The notes: generated by a model from the letters alone, not told the origin. A stretch of 7,885 bases of DNA from an uncultured Flavobacterium sp. (GCF_946481155.1 NZ_CAMLMK010000118.1:1-7885); one strand, 5' to 3'. Counted from the first letter of the stretch, positions 1-5,504 are shown. Numbers and translations: made by a program.

Positions 1-37
1 TTGTCAAGATTATGAAATAGCATCAAAAAAATTTAAC

Positions 38-67
38 TTAAACTTTCATTTTTTTCTGAAAGTTTAA
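38..67. repeat. 10-bp perfect inverted repeat upstream of the DUF2071 gene
   Basis: TTAAACTTTC (38-47) and GAAAGTTTAA (58-67) are perfect reverse complements separated by 10 nt. The repeat ends 16 bp before the ATG at 84. It could form an AT-rich hairpin in the leader of the first cluster gene. It could also be the terminator of a gene lying left of the window, since a T-run follows the stem on the minus strand (around 24-34). No TAnnTTTG element is visible in bases 1-83, so the promoter of the cluster was not located. Confidence 0.4.
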
Positions 68-83
68 AACAAAAAATAACACT

Positions 84-797
84 ATGACTTTCTTAACCGC
101 ACATTGGAAAAACCTGATTATGGCGAACTACATCATCGAACCGAAGCATTTAGAGAAATACATTCCTAAAGGCACCGAACTGGATTTCTGGAACGGAAAC
201 TGTTATGTGAGTCTTGTGGGCTTTATGTTTAAAGAGACTAAAGTCCTGGGGATAAAAATTCCGAAGCACACCGATTTTGAAGAAGTTAACCTTCGTTTTT
301 ATGTCAGACGTTTTGAAGCGGGCGAATGGAAACGCGGCGTTGTCTTCATCAAGGAAATTGTTCCGAAACGCGCCATTACTTTTGTGGCCAATACGTTTTA
401 TAATGAAAACTATACCACGCTGGCCATGAAACACAGCAATACACTTGAAGCGGAAATACGAACTGTTTCCTATCATTGGGAAAACCAGAAGAAGACCAAC
501 TTCATTGAGGTCAACGCTTATGATTTTTCCACTACAATTGATACGGATTCTGAAGCGGAATTTATCACAGAGCATTATTTCGGCTATACAAAATACAACG
601 AAAACACCACGTTTGAATATGAGGTAAAACATCCGAAATGGAACCAATACGTAATCAAAAACCATAACATCAACATCGATTTTCACGGAGTGTACGGAAG
701 CGATTTTGCTTTTCTGAATTCTTTAAGTCCGTCTTCTGTTTTTCTTGCCGACGGTTCACCGATTTCGGTTGAAAATAAACGAAAATTAGTCGTATGA
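84..797 (+). CDS. DUF2071 / YqjF-like protein
   Basis: This 237-aa protein belongs to the DUF2071 family (YqjF-like, COG3361), a single-domain cytosolic family of unknown biochemical role. Visible family signatures are the N-terminal 'FLTAHWKNLIMANY' block (residues 3-16), the 'IPKGTELDFWNGNCYVSLVGFMF' region (27-49), 'FEEVNLRFYVRR' (65-76), the following 'GVVFIKEIVPKRAI' strand (85-98), and 'ADGSPISV' near the C-terminus. The length is normal for the family. The start at 84 is preferred because the conserved N-terminal block begins immediately after it; the internal Met13 would cut that block. There is no signal peptide or membrane segment. It is the first gene of a tight cluster and its stop overlaps the next start by ATGA. 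Family membership is clear; the function is not known. Confidence 0.9.
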   Translation: MTFLTAHWKNLIMANYIIEPKHLEKYIPKGTELDFWNGNCYVSLVGFMFKETKVLGIKIPKHTDFEEVNLRFYVRRFEAGEWKRGVVFIKEIVPKRAITFVANTFYNENYTTLAMKHSNTLEAEIRTVSYHWENQKKTNFIEVNAYDFSTTIDTDSEAEFITEHYFGYTKYNENTTFEYEVKHPKWNQYVIKNHNINIDFHGVYGSDFAFLNSLSPSSVFLADGSPISVENKRKLVV

Positions 798-1153
798 ATT
801 ATTTTAAGCCAATCAATAAATTCGCAATGATACTTTGCTTTTTATTATATCTGACCTGCTATTTACGTTTTATGGGGCAATTGTTTTTATGCGGAATACA
901 AATCATATCTGCACTATTCCTCACTATTGAGATATTTTCAAAACCAACAGGAAAATTTATAAATAAGATTACTGTTTATTGGATACTGACTTCCATAAAC
1001 CTGATTATTGTGGTGACCTTCTTCAAATCTGTATTGGAGAATGACTTTCTGCAATTTCCGTTCATTACCCTGTTTCCAAATTTAATTGCGATTTATTTCT
1101 GGCGGCTTTTAAACCAGTTCATTGATTATGAAACAAAAACGAAACTGTCATGA
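794..1153 (+). CDS. small integral membrane protein, unknown function
   Basis: This 119-aa protein is not recognised from any named family. It is very hydrophobic, with about four membrane segments at roughly residues 9-27, 29-47, 58-76 and 88-107. The tail is short, polar and soluble ('DYETKTKLS'). There is no signal peptide in the cleavable sense and no catalytic motif. Its ATG overlaps the stop codon of the DUF2071 gene (ATGA), and its own stop overlaps the next start in the same way. This implies translational coupling with both neighbours and argues strongly that it is a real gene. It does not clearly share the NG...NK...N.G pattern of the two membrane proteins that follow, so it is treated as unrelated to them. 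Confidence 0.8.
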   Translation: MNYFKPINKFAMILCFLLYLTCYLRFMGQLFLCGIQIISALFLTIEIFSKPTGKFINKITVYWILTSINLIIVVTFFKSVLENDFLQFPFITLFPNLIAIYFWRLLNQFIDYETKTKLS

Positions 1154-1497
1154 ATTACAACATCCTTGGCTATCTGCTATTCCTTTCCATCATCGCTTTC
1201 ATCATTTTTAAAGTGGGGAAAATATGCTATGACAACGGAAACATCTTCGTCGCAGAATTACTTCCCGGTCATGCTGAACTGTGCTGGCAGGTAAACAAAA
1301 TTCTTCTGGCAGCTTACTATCTTGTGAATATCGGCTACAGTGCCATGACGCTCATTCAATGGCAGGAAATTACTTCAACGGCGCAACTGATCGAAATCAT
1401 CGCAACAAAAACAGCCATTATCATTACCATTCTTTCCGTCCTGCATTATTCTAACATTTATATAATTACGAATTACATTCAAAAACTAATCAAATAA
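1150..1497 (+). CDS. small membrane protein, paralogue 1 of a tandem pair
   Basis: This 115-aa protein has about three membrane segments (residues 4-20, 51-69 and 86-109). Between the first two lies a loop with the pattern NG-I-(7)-G-(2)-E-(5)-NK-(6)-YLVNIG (residues 29-62). The same pattern occurs without gaps, offset by two residues, in the next protein. The matches are N29 G30 I32, G40, E43, N49 K50, Y57 L58, N60, G62, M66, L68, L80 I81 E82, N102 and Y104. The two genes are therefore ancient tandem duplicates. The start overlaps the previous stop (ATGA). The function is unknown. A role at the membrane alongside the DUF2071 and SRPBCC proteins is inferred only from the gene arrangement. Confidence 0.82.
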   Translation: MNYNILGYLLFLSIIAFIIFKVGKICYDNGNIFVAELLPGHAELCWQVNKILLAAYYLVNIGYSAMTLIQWQEITSTAQLIEIIATKTAIIITILSVLHYSNIYIITNYIQKLIK

Positions 1498-1515
1498 CAT
1501 TTAAATATCATTATT

Positions 1516-1893
1516 ATGGAAACTTCAAAAATCCTTATCGGTTATGCCCTTTATTTACCAATCGCATTATTCTTAACCTACTATGTTTCAAAAACGCTGT
1601 TCAAAAACGGGAAAATATACATGCTTGACATTTTTAACGGAAGAGAGGAAATCGCTTTCGCAACAAACAAATTATTCGAAACCGGCTTTTATCTGCTAAA
1701 TCTTGGGTTTGCACTTATGATATTGCAGATGAGCGTTTACGATAATACCTATCAGACGCTTATTGAAGAATTGAGTTATAAAATCGGTGGCTTTTCAATC
1801 TATCTTGGAGTGATGCTTTTCCTGAATTTATATCTTTTCTTCAGAGGAAAAAGAAAGGCTAAAGAAGCAAAAGCTCTTCAGGTTCAAAACTAA
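1516..1893 (+). CDS. small membrane protein, paralogue 2 of a tandem pair
   Basis: This 125-aa protein has about three membrane segments (residues 7-24, 52-72 and 90-109) and a short basic, Ala/Lys-rich C-terminal tail ('RGKRKAKEAKALQVQN') that probably lies in the cytoplasm. It is homologous along its length to the protein encoded just upstream. The shared residues include N31 G32 I34, G42, E45, N51 K52, Y59 L60, N62 G64, L82 I83 E84, N104 and Y106. It starts 18 bp after the preceding stop, with an AT-rich leader and no Shine-Dalgarno sequence, as is usual in Bacteroidota. It stops 5 bp before the SRPBCC gene. No enzymatic motif is visible, and I do not recognise a named family. Confidence 0.85.
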   Translation: METSKILIGYALYLPIALFLTYYVSKTLFKNGKIYMLDIFNGREEIAFATNKLFETGFYLLNLGFALMILQMSVYDNTYQTLIEELSYKIGGFSIYLGVMLFLNLYLFFRGKRKAKEAKALQVQN

Positions 1894-1898
1894 TTATT

Positions 1899-2354
1899 AT
1901 GACCAAAATCAAATTGGTGACCAGCATAAAGGCATCGGCACAAACAGTATTCGACTTCTCAAGAAACATTGACGTTCATCAGAAGGCTGCAGGGAATTCC
2001 AATGAAAGTGCCATAGCCGGTCGCACCTCGGGGCTCATTACATTGCATGAAACCGTAACGTGGAGAGGGAAACATTTTGGCATTTATTTTACGCATAAAA
2101 GCATCATTACCGCAATGGACTTATACGATTACTTTGTTGATGAAATGCTGGAAGGAAAATTCAAATCTTTTAGACATCAGCACTTTTTTAAAGAAGAAAA
2201 CGGCGTTACTACCATGACAGATATAGTATCTTATGAAACTCCATATGGGATTTTAGGAAAACTATTTGACCGTTTGCTCCTGAAAAAACATTTACAGGAA
2301 TTTATCTTAAAGCGGAATCAGGTGCTCACAAGCTTATCGGAAAAAACACTTTAA
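1899..2354 (+). CDS. SRPBCC (START-like) ligand-binding family protein
   Basis: This 151-aa protein fits the SRPBCC/polyketide-cyclase-like fold, most like the COG4276 group. Landmarks are an N-terminal beta strand and helix with 'ASAQTVFDFSRNIDVH' (residues 12-27), 'GLITLHETVTWRGKHFG' (45-61), 'FVDEMLEGKFKSFRHQHFF' (79-97), 'TTMTDIVSYETPYGILGKLFD' (104-124), and a long C-terminal helix closing the hydrophobic pocket ('LKKHLQEFILKRNQVL'). The family binds hydrophobic small molecules. Some relatives are annotated 'cell division inhibitor', which this sequence does not demonstrate. The protein has no signal peptide and is predicted to be cytosolic. It is the last gene of the plus-strand cluster, with a 5-bp gap to the gene before it and a hairpin terminator directly after its stop. 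The ligand is unknown. Confidence 0.87.
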   Translation: MTKIKLVTSIKASAQTVFDFSRNIDVHQKAAGNSNESAIAGRTSGLITLHETVTWRGKHFGIYFTHKSIITAMDLYDYFVDEMLEGKFKSFRHQHFFKEENGVTTMTDIVSYETPYGILGKLFDRLLLKKHLQEFILKRNQVLTSLSEKTL

Positions 2355-2360
2355 AATAAA

Positions 2361-2389
2361 AAAAGGCAACTCTAAACAAGTTGCCTTTT
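2361..2389. terminator. bidirectional intrinsic terminator between convergent genes
   Basis: AAAAGGCAACT (2361-2371) pairs perfectly with AGTTGCCTTTT (2379-2389) around a 7-nt loop. The plus strand continues with a pyrimidine/T tract (2386-2400). The minus strand continues with T-rich sequence from the A-run at 2353-2364. It starts 6 bp after the stop of the SRPBCC gene and lies 42 bp past the end of the stefin-like gene, so it can end transcription from both sides. Confidence 0.88.
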
Positions 2390-2431
2390 CTTTCTCTTTT
2401 TGGAAAGGGTTAGGATCCAAAATATTCCGAA

Positions 2432-2722
2432 TTAGATTCTTACGATTCCGGTGATGTATGGCGGCTGACCTCCTAACGGCTGGAAAATTTCCACCATTGC
2501 TTCCCAAATTACCATTGCAGGCGGAATTGAAGCTGTACATTTAAAACGGTAATTTGTTCCTGCCACAACTTGTGTTGCAACGGTTTGCGGAGTGTATTTT
2601 ACTCCTACGAAACCTTTCATAGCTTCATCAAATACTTTTTGGTCTGCCGGTGTTAAGCTATGGTATGCTGTCCATCCACCTACTAATGCTGTATTATTGT
2701 CTGATAATGTTTGATTTGACAT
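2432..2722 (-). CDS. stefin/cystatin-like cysteine-protease inhibitor
   Basis: This 96-aa protein carries the hallmarks of the cystatin superfamily, and of the intracellular stefin type in particular. It has an N-terminal Gly-Gly trunk ('LVGGW', G15-G16), a helix ('LTPADQKVFDEAMKGFVG', 23-40), the first binding loop QVVAG at 51-55 inside 'QVVAGTNYRFKC', and a C-terminal part 'VEIFQPLGGQPPYITGI' (77-93). That last part matches stefin A/B ('FKSLPGQNEDLVLTGY') in spacing. Stefins are about 98 aa, lack a signal peptide and block papain-family (C1) peptidases by wedging the GG trunk, QxVxG loop and second loop into the active site. All three elements seem present here. No signal peptide is visible, so the protein is probably cytosolic. 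It has its own promoter (-7 box 2826-2833) with upstream boxes shared with the neighbouring haem protein. Target protease and inhibition itself are untested. Confidence 0.85.
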   Translation of the reverse strand: MSNQTLSDNNTALVGGWTAYHSLTPADQKVFDEAMKGFVGVKYTPQTVATQVVAGTNYRFKCTASIPPAMVIWEAMVEIFQPLGGQPPYITGIVRI

Positions 2723-2810
2723 AATTTTTGTTGTTTAATAGTTGTTACTTACTCATGGGCTTTTCAGTTTACGCCTCCGTTTTTTTAAAGTGCTTCGGAT
2801 TTCACTTTTT

Positions 2811-2820
2811 GTAATATTAC
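2811..2820. repeat. perfect palindrome at the predicted transcription start
   Basis: GTAATATTAC is a perfect 10-bp palindrome located just downstream of the -7 box, at the predicted start site of the stefin-like gene. It is directly followed by the imperfect inverted repeat ACTTT-CA-AAAGT (2821-2832), which overlaps the -7 box. A short hairpin (stem 2787-2792 with 2803-2808) lies in the leader. A repressor site is possible, but chance palindromes are common in AT-rich DNA. Confidence 0.3.
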
Positions 2821-2825
2821 ACTTT

Positions 2826-2833
2826 CAAAAGTA
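2826..2833 (-). promoter_or_regulatory. -7 promoter element of the stefin-like gene
   Basis: On the minus strand this reads TACTTTTG, a perfect match to the Bacteroidota -7 consensus TAnnTTTG. The transcript would start near 2820 and leave a leader of about 97 nt. No TTG/TTTG-type -33 element is present at the usual distance, which suggests activator dependence. Confidence 0.6.
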
Positions 2834-2856
2834 ACATCCTTCAGATTGAAAAAAAA

Positions 2857-2871
2857 GAGTAGAAATACCCG
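2857..2871 (-). promoter_or_regulatory. shared 15-bp box, proximal copy (stefin-like gene)
   Basis: On the minus strand this reads CGGGTATTTCTACTC. It matches 13 of 15 bases of the box at 4473-4487 upstream of the haem protein gene. In both promoters 23 bp separate the box from the -7 element, while the spacer itself is not conserved. The centre is about 44 bp upstream of the predicted start, a typical position for an activator that touches RNA polymerase. Confidence 0.6.
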
Positions 2872-2880
2872 TTTTTTAGC

Positions 2881-2895
2881 AGGCATAAATACCTG
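2881..2895 (-). promoter_or_regulatory. shared 15-bp box, distal copy (stefin-like gene)
   Basis: On the minus strand this reads CAGGTATTTATGCCT, matching 11 of 15 bases of the box at 4473-4487. It starts 24 bp upstream of the proximal copy, in the same orientation. It lies just beyond the stop codon of the haem protein gene. It could be a second, weaker binding site for the same regulator. Confidence 0.45.
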
Positions 2896-2903
2896 TTTTT
2901 ACT

Positions 2904-4385
2904 TTATTTGCTACTTTCAAGAACAATCTCTCTGAAATCATTCAGTTTCATCTGCTCAATTTCTTTAACACGTTTTACTTTTGCGGAGGCGTTTTTAGGT
3001 TCATCTTTCTTATACGCCAGATAAGCCTCGAAAATATGACTTAGATACATTGGAGAATGCGACTTCTTATCTACATAATATTGCGATTGATGACAGGTAA
3101 AGCAATTCACCAGATTCCCGGAATTGATATCATGTACATCTTTTTGAAATGTTTGCGTATAGGTTTCCATGGTAACATTAAACATATTCACGGAACCTCT
3201 TGCCAAACCTCCGGGCCCTGCGCTTGCAATATTCGAAGCCACAATAGTTTCCGCCTGTTTTGCCGGTGTCATTCCATCAGTGTCGATCCAAAGCGAACCA
3301 TTATAAAAATAGTTTTTCCAAACGTCGTCTAACTTAGAGGCCACGCATTCGTTAATGCTTTTGATAGCATCATAGTTATCATTTTTCGTTTTGTAATCTC
3401 CTTTTTTGTAGTTCTGGCTCGTTTTCATGAATGTATTCCCCGAATCTCTTGGTATTCCGTATTCATAGAGCGTAAATACTTTATCGGCAGTCATCGGCGC
3501 TTTGGCAGTTGAATTCCACCTGATGCCATTAATTCCTGTAGTAGTGCCTTTGGCATAAAACAATTTTTCTTTATCGGATGATATGTTGCTATTAGTCCAA
3601 TCATACATCGGAGCCAAGTCTTTATGTTCAAAACTTGCCCAGATAAATTCCGGATGGTTTTTCACAACGCCCACAACGTGCATTCCCAACAATGCAACCG
3701 TTTCTTTTTTGAATGTCGGATTTGTTTCACCGTTACCGATGGCGGCTTCGGTTGTAAAATAATTTGCCAGTTCACCTTTAGGAATTGAACTCGCCTTCAC
3801 CCAGGAAACTTTGAGCTCTAAGGATCCTATTGGGAAGGTTTTCAAATTCTCATAAGGTATTTTTCCCGTTTTTAGTGAATCTTCCATAGCAATTGCGGCT
3901 TCCAGTAAGGTCTTGTCGACATGAATCGAATAATACACCGTATTGGAAACATTTTCTTCAGGATTGAATTTCGGATTGGATTTTAGAATAGCTCCGGGGC
4001 CTGCCTGCTTAATTCCAGTCAAAACCAAAGGCACGTCTAATTGCGGCGCCACAGGAATCATTTGATTGTCGATAAGGGTCAGCTGATTTAAGAATAATGG
4101 CTTTCCGTTTGCTTCGGGTTTTGTAAGCCACAAAAACTTCTGCCATGACCATTGATGAAATATACAATTTGTAGTCTCCGAAGCATCGAATGGGCTACCA
4201 TCTCCTTCGCTAGGTGGCGGTGTCTGGCTGTGCGGAAACCAACTGTCCTGACAATCGCATTTATCGGAGGCAACAGAAGTATAGGTACCTAATGTAACCA
4301 CTTCTTTCTTATTTAAATAAAATAAGATAGCAGCTGCAGCAAGCAGTAGCACTACAACGCAAATAATAATAGTTTTCTTTTTCAT
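2904..4385 (-). CDS. membrane-anchored monohaem cytochrome c-like protein
   Basis: This 493-aa protein begins with a basic end and one hydrophobic segment (residues 5-24), an uncleaved anchor or signal sequence without a lipobox. The rest should face the periplasm. It has one c-type haem attachment motif, CFTCH (428-432), close to the C-terminus. Possible sixth ligands are M446, H443 or H450 in 'HSPMYLSH'. Other landmarks are a Cys pair (C43, C45), C74, a Trp-rich block 'HQWSWQKFLWLT' (77-88) and the central stretch 'GMHVVGVVKNHPEFIWASFEH' (234-254). These blocks recall an uncharacterised group of about 500-residue cytochrome-family proteins; I cannot name an enzymatic reaction. The large N-terminal region has no recognised domain. 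The gene has its own promoter (4442-4449) and a regulatory box shared with the downstream stefin-like gene. It is separated from the upstream UbiA-like gene by 199 bp. Confidence 0.72.
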   Translation of the reverse strand: MKKKTIIICVVVLLLAAAAILFYLNKKEVVTLGTYTSVASDKCDCQDSWFPHSQTPPPSEGDGSPFDASETTNCIFHQWSWQKFLWLTKPEANGKPLFLNQLTLIDNQMIPVAPQLDVPLVLTGIKQAGPGAILKSNPKFNPEENVSNTVYYSIHVDKTLLEAAIAMEDSLKTGKIPYENLKTFPIGSLELKVSWVKASSIPKGELANYFTTEAAIGNGETNPTFKKETVALLGMHVVGVVKNHPEFIWASFEHKDLAPMYDWTNSNISSDKEKLFYAKGTTTGINGIRWNSTAKAPMTADKVFTLYEYGIPRDSGNTFMKTSQNYKKGDYKTKNDNYDAIKSINECVASKLDDVWKNYFYNGSLWIDTDGMTPAKQAETIVASNIASAGPGGLARGSVNMFNVTMETYTQTFQKDVHDINSGNLVNCFTCHQSQYYVDKKSHSPMYLSHIFEAYLAYKKDEPKNASAKVKRVKEIEQMKLNDFREIVLESSK

Positions 4386-4441
4386 TGTATTGATTTGTTG
4401 GTTTTTAAGATTCTCTTTATGTCTTTGTAACTATTTTCCGG

Positions 4442-4449
4442 CAAACATA
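4442..4449 (-). promoter_or_regulatory. -7 promoter element of the monohaem protein gene
   Basis: On the minus strand this reads TATGTTTG, a perfect TAnnTTTG match. The predicted start is near 4436, giving a leader of about 50 nt. No convincing -33 TTG element is seen at the usual distance. Instead the box at 4473-4487 lies upstream. Confidence 0.6.
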
Positions 4450-4472
4450 TTGAGATTAAATTTGCGGAAATA

Positions 4473-4487
4473 GCGTATAAATACCCG
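4473..4487 (-). promoter_or_regulatory. shared 15-bp box upstream of the monohaem protein gene
   Basis: On the minus strand this reads CGGGTATTTATACGC. It lies 23 bp upstream of the -7 element, the same distance as for the similar box at 2857-2871. The rest of the 199-bp gap between the UbiA-like gene and this gene (4386-4584) shows no further gene and no GC-rich terminator hairpin. Confidence 0.6.
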
Positions 4488-4584
4488 AATTTTAAAAATC
4501 GATTCAATAAAAATGAAAGAAGAAAAGGGAAATTTGAACAGAATAGCTACTGGAAAATATTTTTTTATGCCGCCAATGAGATCA

Positions 4585-5397
4585 TTACCAAAAAATCACC
4601 ATCAGCCACCAAAAAACGGGAATACTCTCCACCCAGAATGAAGTATAATAATCCGAGCGTTTCGGACTGGAAAAAATCGTAAAAAGAGCAATGACAACAA
4701 CCAGAATTAAATTTATCCAGAGTTGTTGCACCTGAAAATCACTCTTAAAGAATTCAAGACAGTAAAAAGGAATCAGCAAAATCAGATTCAGGACTTTTGT
4801 TTTTGTAACCCCTAATTTCTGCGGAACGGTTTGCAGCGACAGATCGTCATCTTTCAAATCGATGATTTCGAAAATCAGTATTAAGATAATTACCAAAAGA
4901 AACCGTTGGCAGAATTTTAGCCAAACATCCTGAGAAAGTGGCAAATCGGCATTAATTATCGGAAGTAAAAGCGTGATCCCGGCCCAGCAAAAAGCTACAA
5001 TGTAGATCTTCACGCCGGCCCAATTTCGTGCATTTCCAATTTTTGGAAAAACCGGCAAGGTGTAAAGCATCGTAAGCGCCAAAAATCCGCCGGCTACTAA
5101 TTGAGTCTTCCGCTCTAACTGAAAAAAATAATACCCCGCAGCCGCAAAAGAGACAATACTAAGCGCTATTATCACCCGAAGCTGATTACCCCATCTGATT
5201 TTTTTTGCCCTGGCCAATCCGTCATACTTCACAAAATTATACCCCACAATTGTACCGAAAAAAGCAAACAAAGCCATGGGTTCGTCATACTCGATATGAA
5301 AGAAATGAAACGTCATGCGCACCAGAGCATAAACCGCCAAAGCCACATGAATGCTTCCGTTGATGTAAAAATCAAATATCCGCTTGAGTAACTGCAT
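4585..5397 (-). CDS. UbiA-prenyltransferase-like membrane protein
   Basis: This 270-aa polytopic membrane protein has about eight or nine hydrophobic segments and resembles the UbiA superfamily, which moves prenyl groups onto acceptors inside the membrane. The second Asp-rich motif is recognisable at residues 177-196: 'EIIDLKDDDLSLQTVPQKLG', with D180, D183, D184 and D185 followed by the usual T-x-P and G. The first motif, normally NDxxDxxxD, appears only as 'GYNFVKYDG' (52-60). It keeps N54 and D59 but lacks the standard Asp spacing, so activity or substrate may differ. 'LYTLPVFPKIGNARNWAGVK' (111-130) fits the family's loop between the motifs. The frame is open up to 5559, but the extra 54 residues are low-complexity, unlike the family and lie over the intergenic region. 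Met at 5397 is therefore chosen. The gene is divergent from gcvP. Its substrate is unknown. Confidence 0.75.
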   Translation of the reverse strand: MQLLKRIFDFYINGSIHVALAVYALVRMTFHFFHIEYDEPMALFAFFGTIVGYNFVKYDGLARAKKIRWGNQLRVIIALSIVSFAAAGYYFFQLERKTQLVAGGFLALTMLYTLPVFPKIGNARNWAGVKIYIVAFCWAGITLLLPIINADLPLSQDVWLKFCQRFLLVIILILIFEIIDLKDDDLSLQTVPQKLGVTKTKVLNLILLIPFYCLEFFKSDFQVQQLWINLILVVVIALFTIFSSPKRSDYYTSFWVESIPVFWWLMVIFW

Positions 5398-5402
5398 ACT
5401 TA

Positions 5403-5410
5403 CAAAAGTA
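5403..5410 (-). promoter_or_regulatory. -7 promoter element abutting the UbiA-like start codon
   Basis: On the minus strand this reads TACTTTTG, a perfect TAnnTTTG match. It ends only 5 bases before the ATG at 5397. Transcription would then start at or next to the start codon, giving a leaderless or nearly leaderless mRNA. If the box is fortuitous, the real promoter lies further upstream. Confidence 0.4.
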
Positions 5411-5496
5411 ATCAATCTGTTAATAACTATATATTTCGGTTGACAATTCCACCTAAAATTGACGTTAAAAAACAAGATTATTAGGATATTAATAAT

Positions 5497-5504
5497 TATT
5501 TTTG
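5497..5504 (+). promoter_or_regulatory. -7 promoter element of gcvP
   Basis: TATTTTTG matches TAnnTTTG exactly and lies 78 bp before the gcvP start codon. The predicted leader is about 70 nt, with AT-rich sequence and no Shine-Dalgarno. No clear -33 element is visible. The 185-bp region 5398-5582 thus holds divergent promoters for the UbiA-like gene and gcvP. Confidence 0.45.

Noticed and set aside
1..23. Start of a minus-strand gene leaving the window on the left (ATG at 21-23)
   Set aside because: Only seven codons are visible, with no exact promoter element before it, so it cannot be distinguished from chance.
150..686. A 178-aa open frame on the minus strand
   Set aside because: It lies entirely antisense to the clear DUF2071 gene, has no family resemblance, and its residue pattern mirrors the complementary codons.
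2334..2540. A 68-aa minus-strand open frame across the terminator
   Set aside because: It overlaps the stefin-like gene in another frame and runs through the terminator hairpin. Its amino acids look random.
3057..3332. A 91-aa open frame on the plus strand
   Set aside because: It is antisense to the C-terminal part of the monohaem protein gene and shows no promoter or domain.
4513..4640. A roughly 40-codon plus-strand open frame starting in the 4386-4584 gap
   Set aside because: Most of it is antisense to the end of the UbiA-like gene. It is short and has no promoter element or recognisable sequence.
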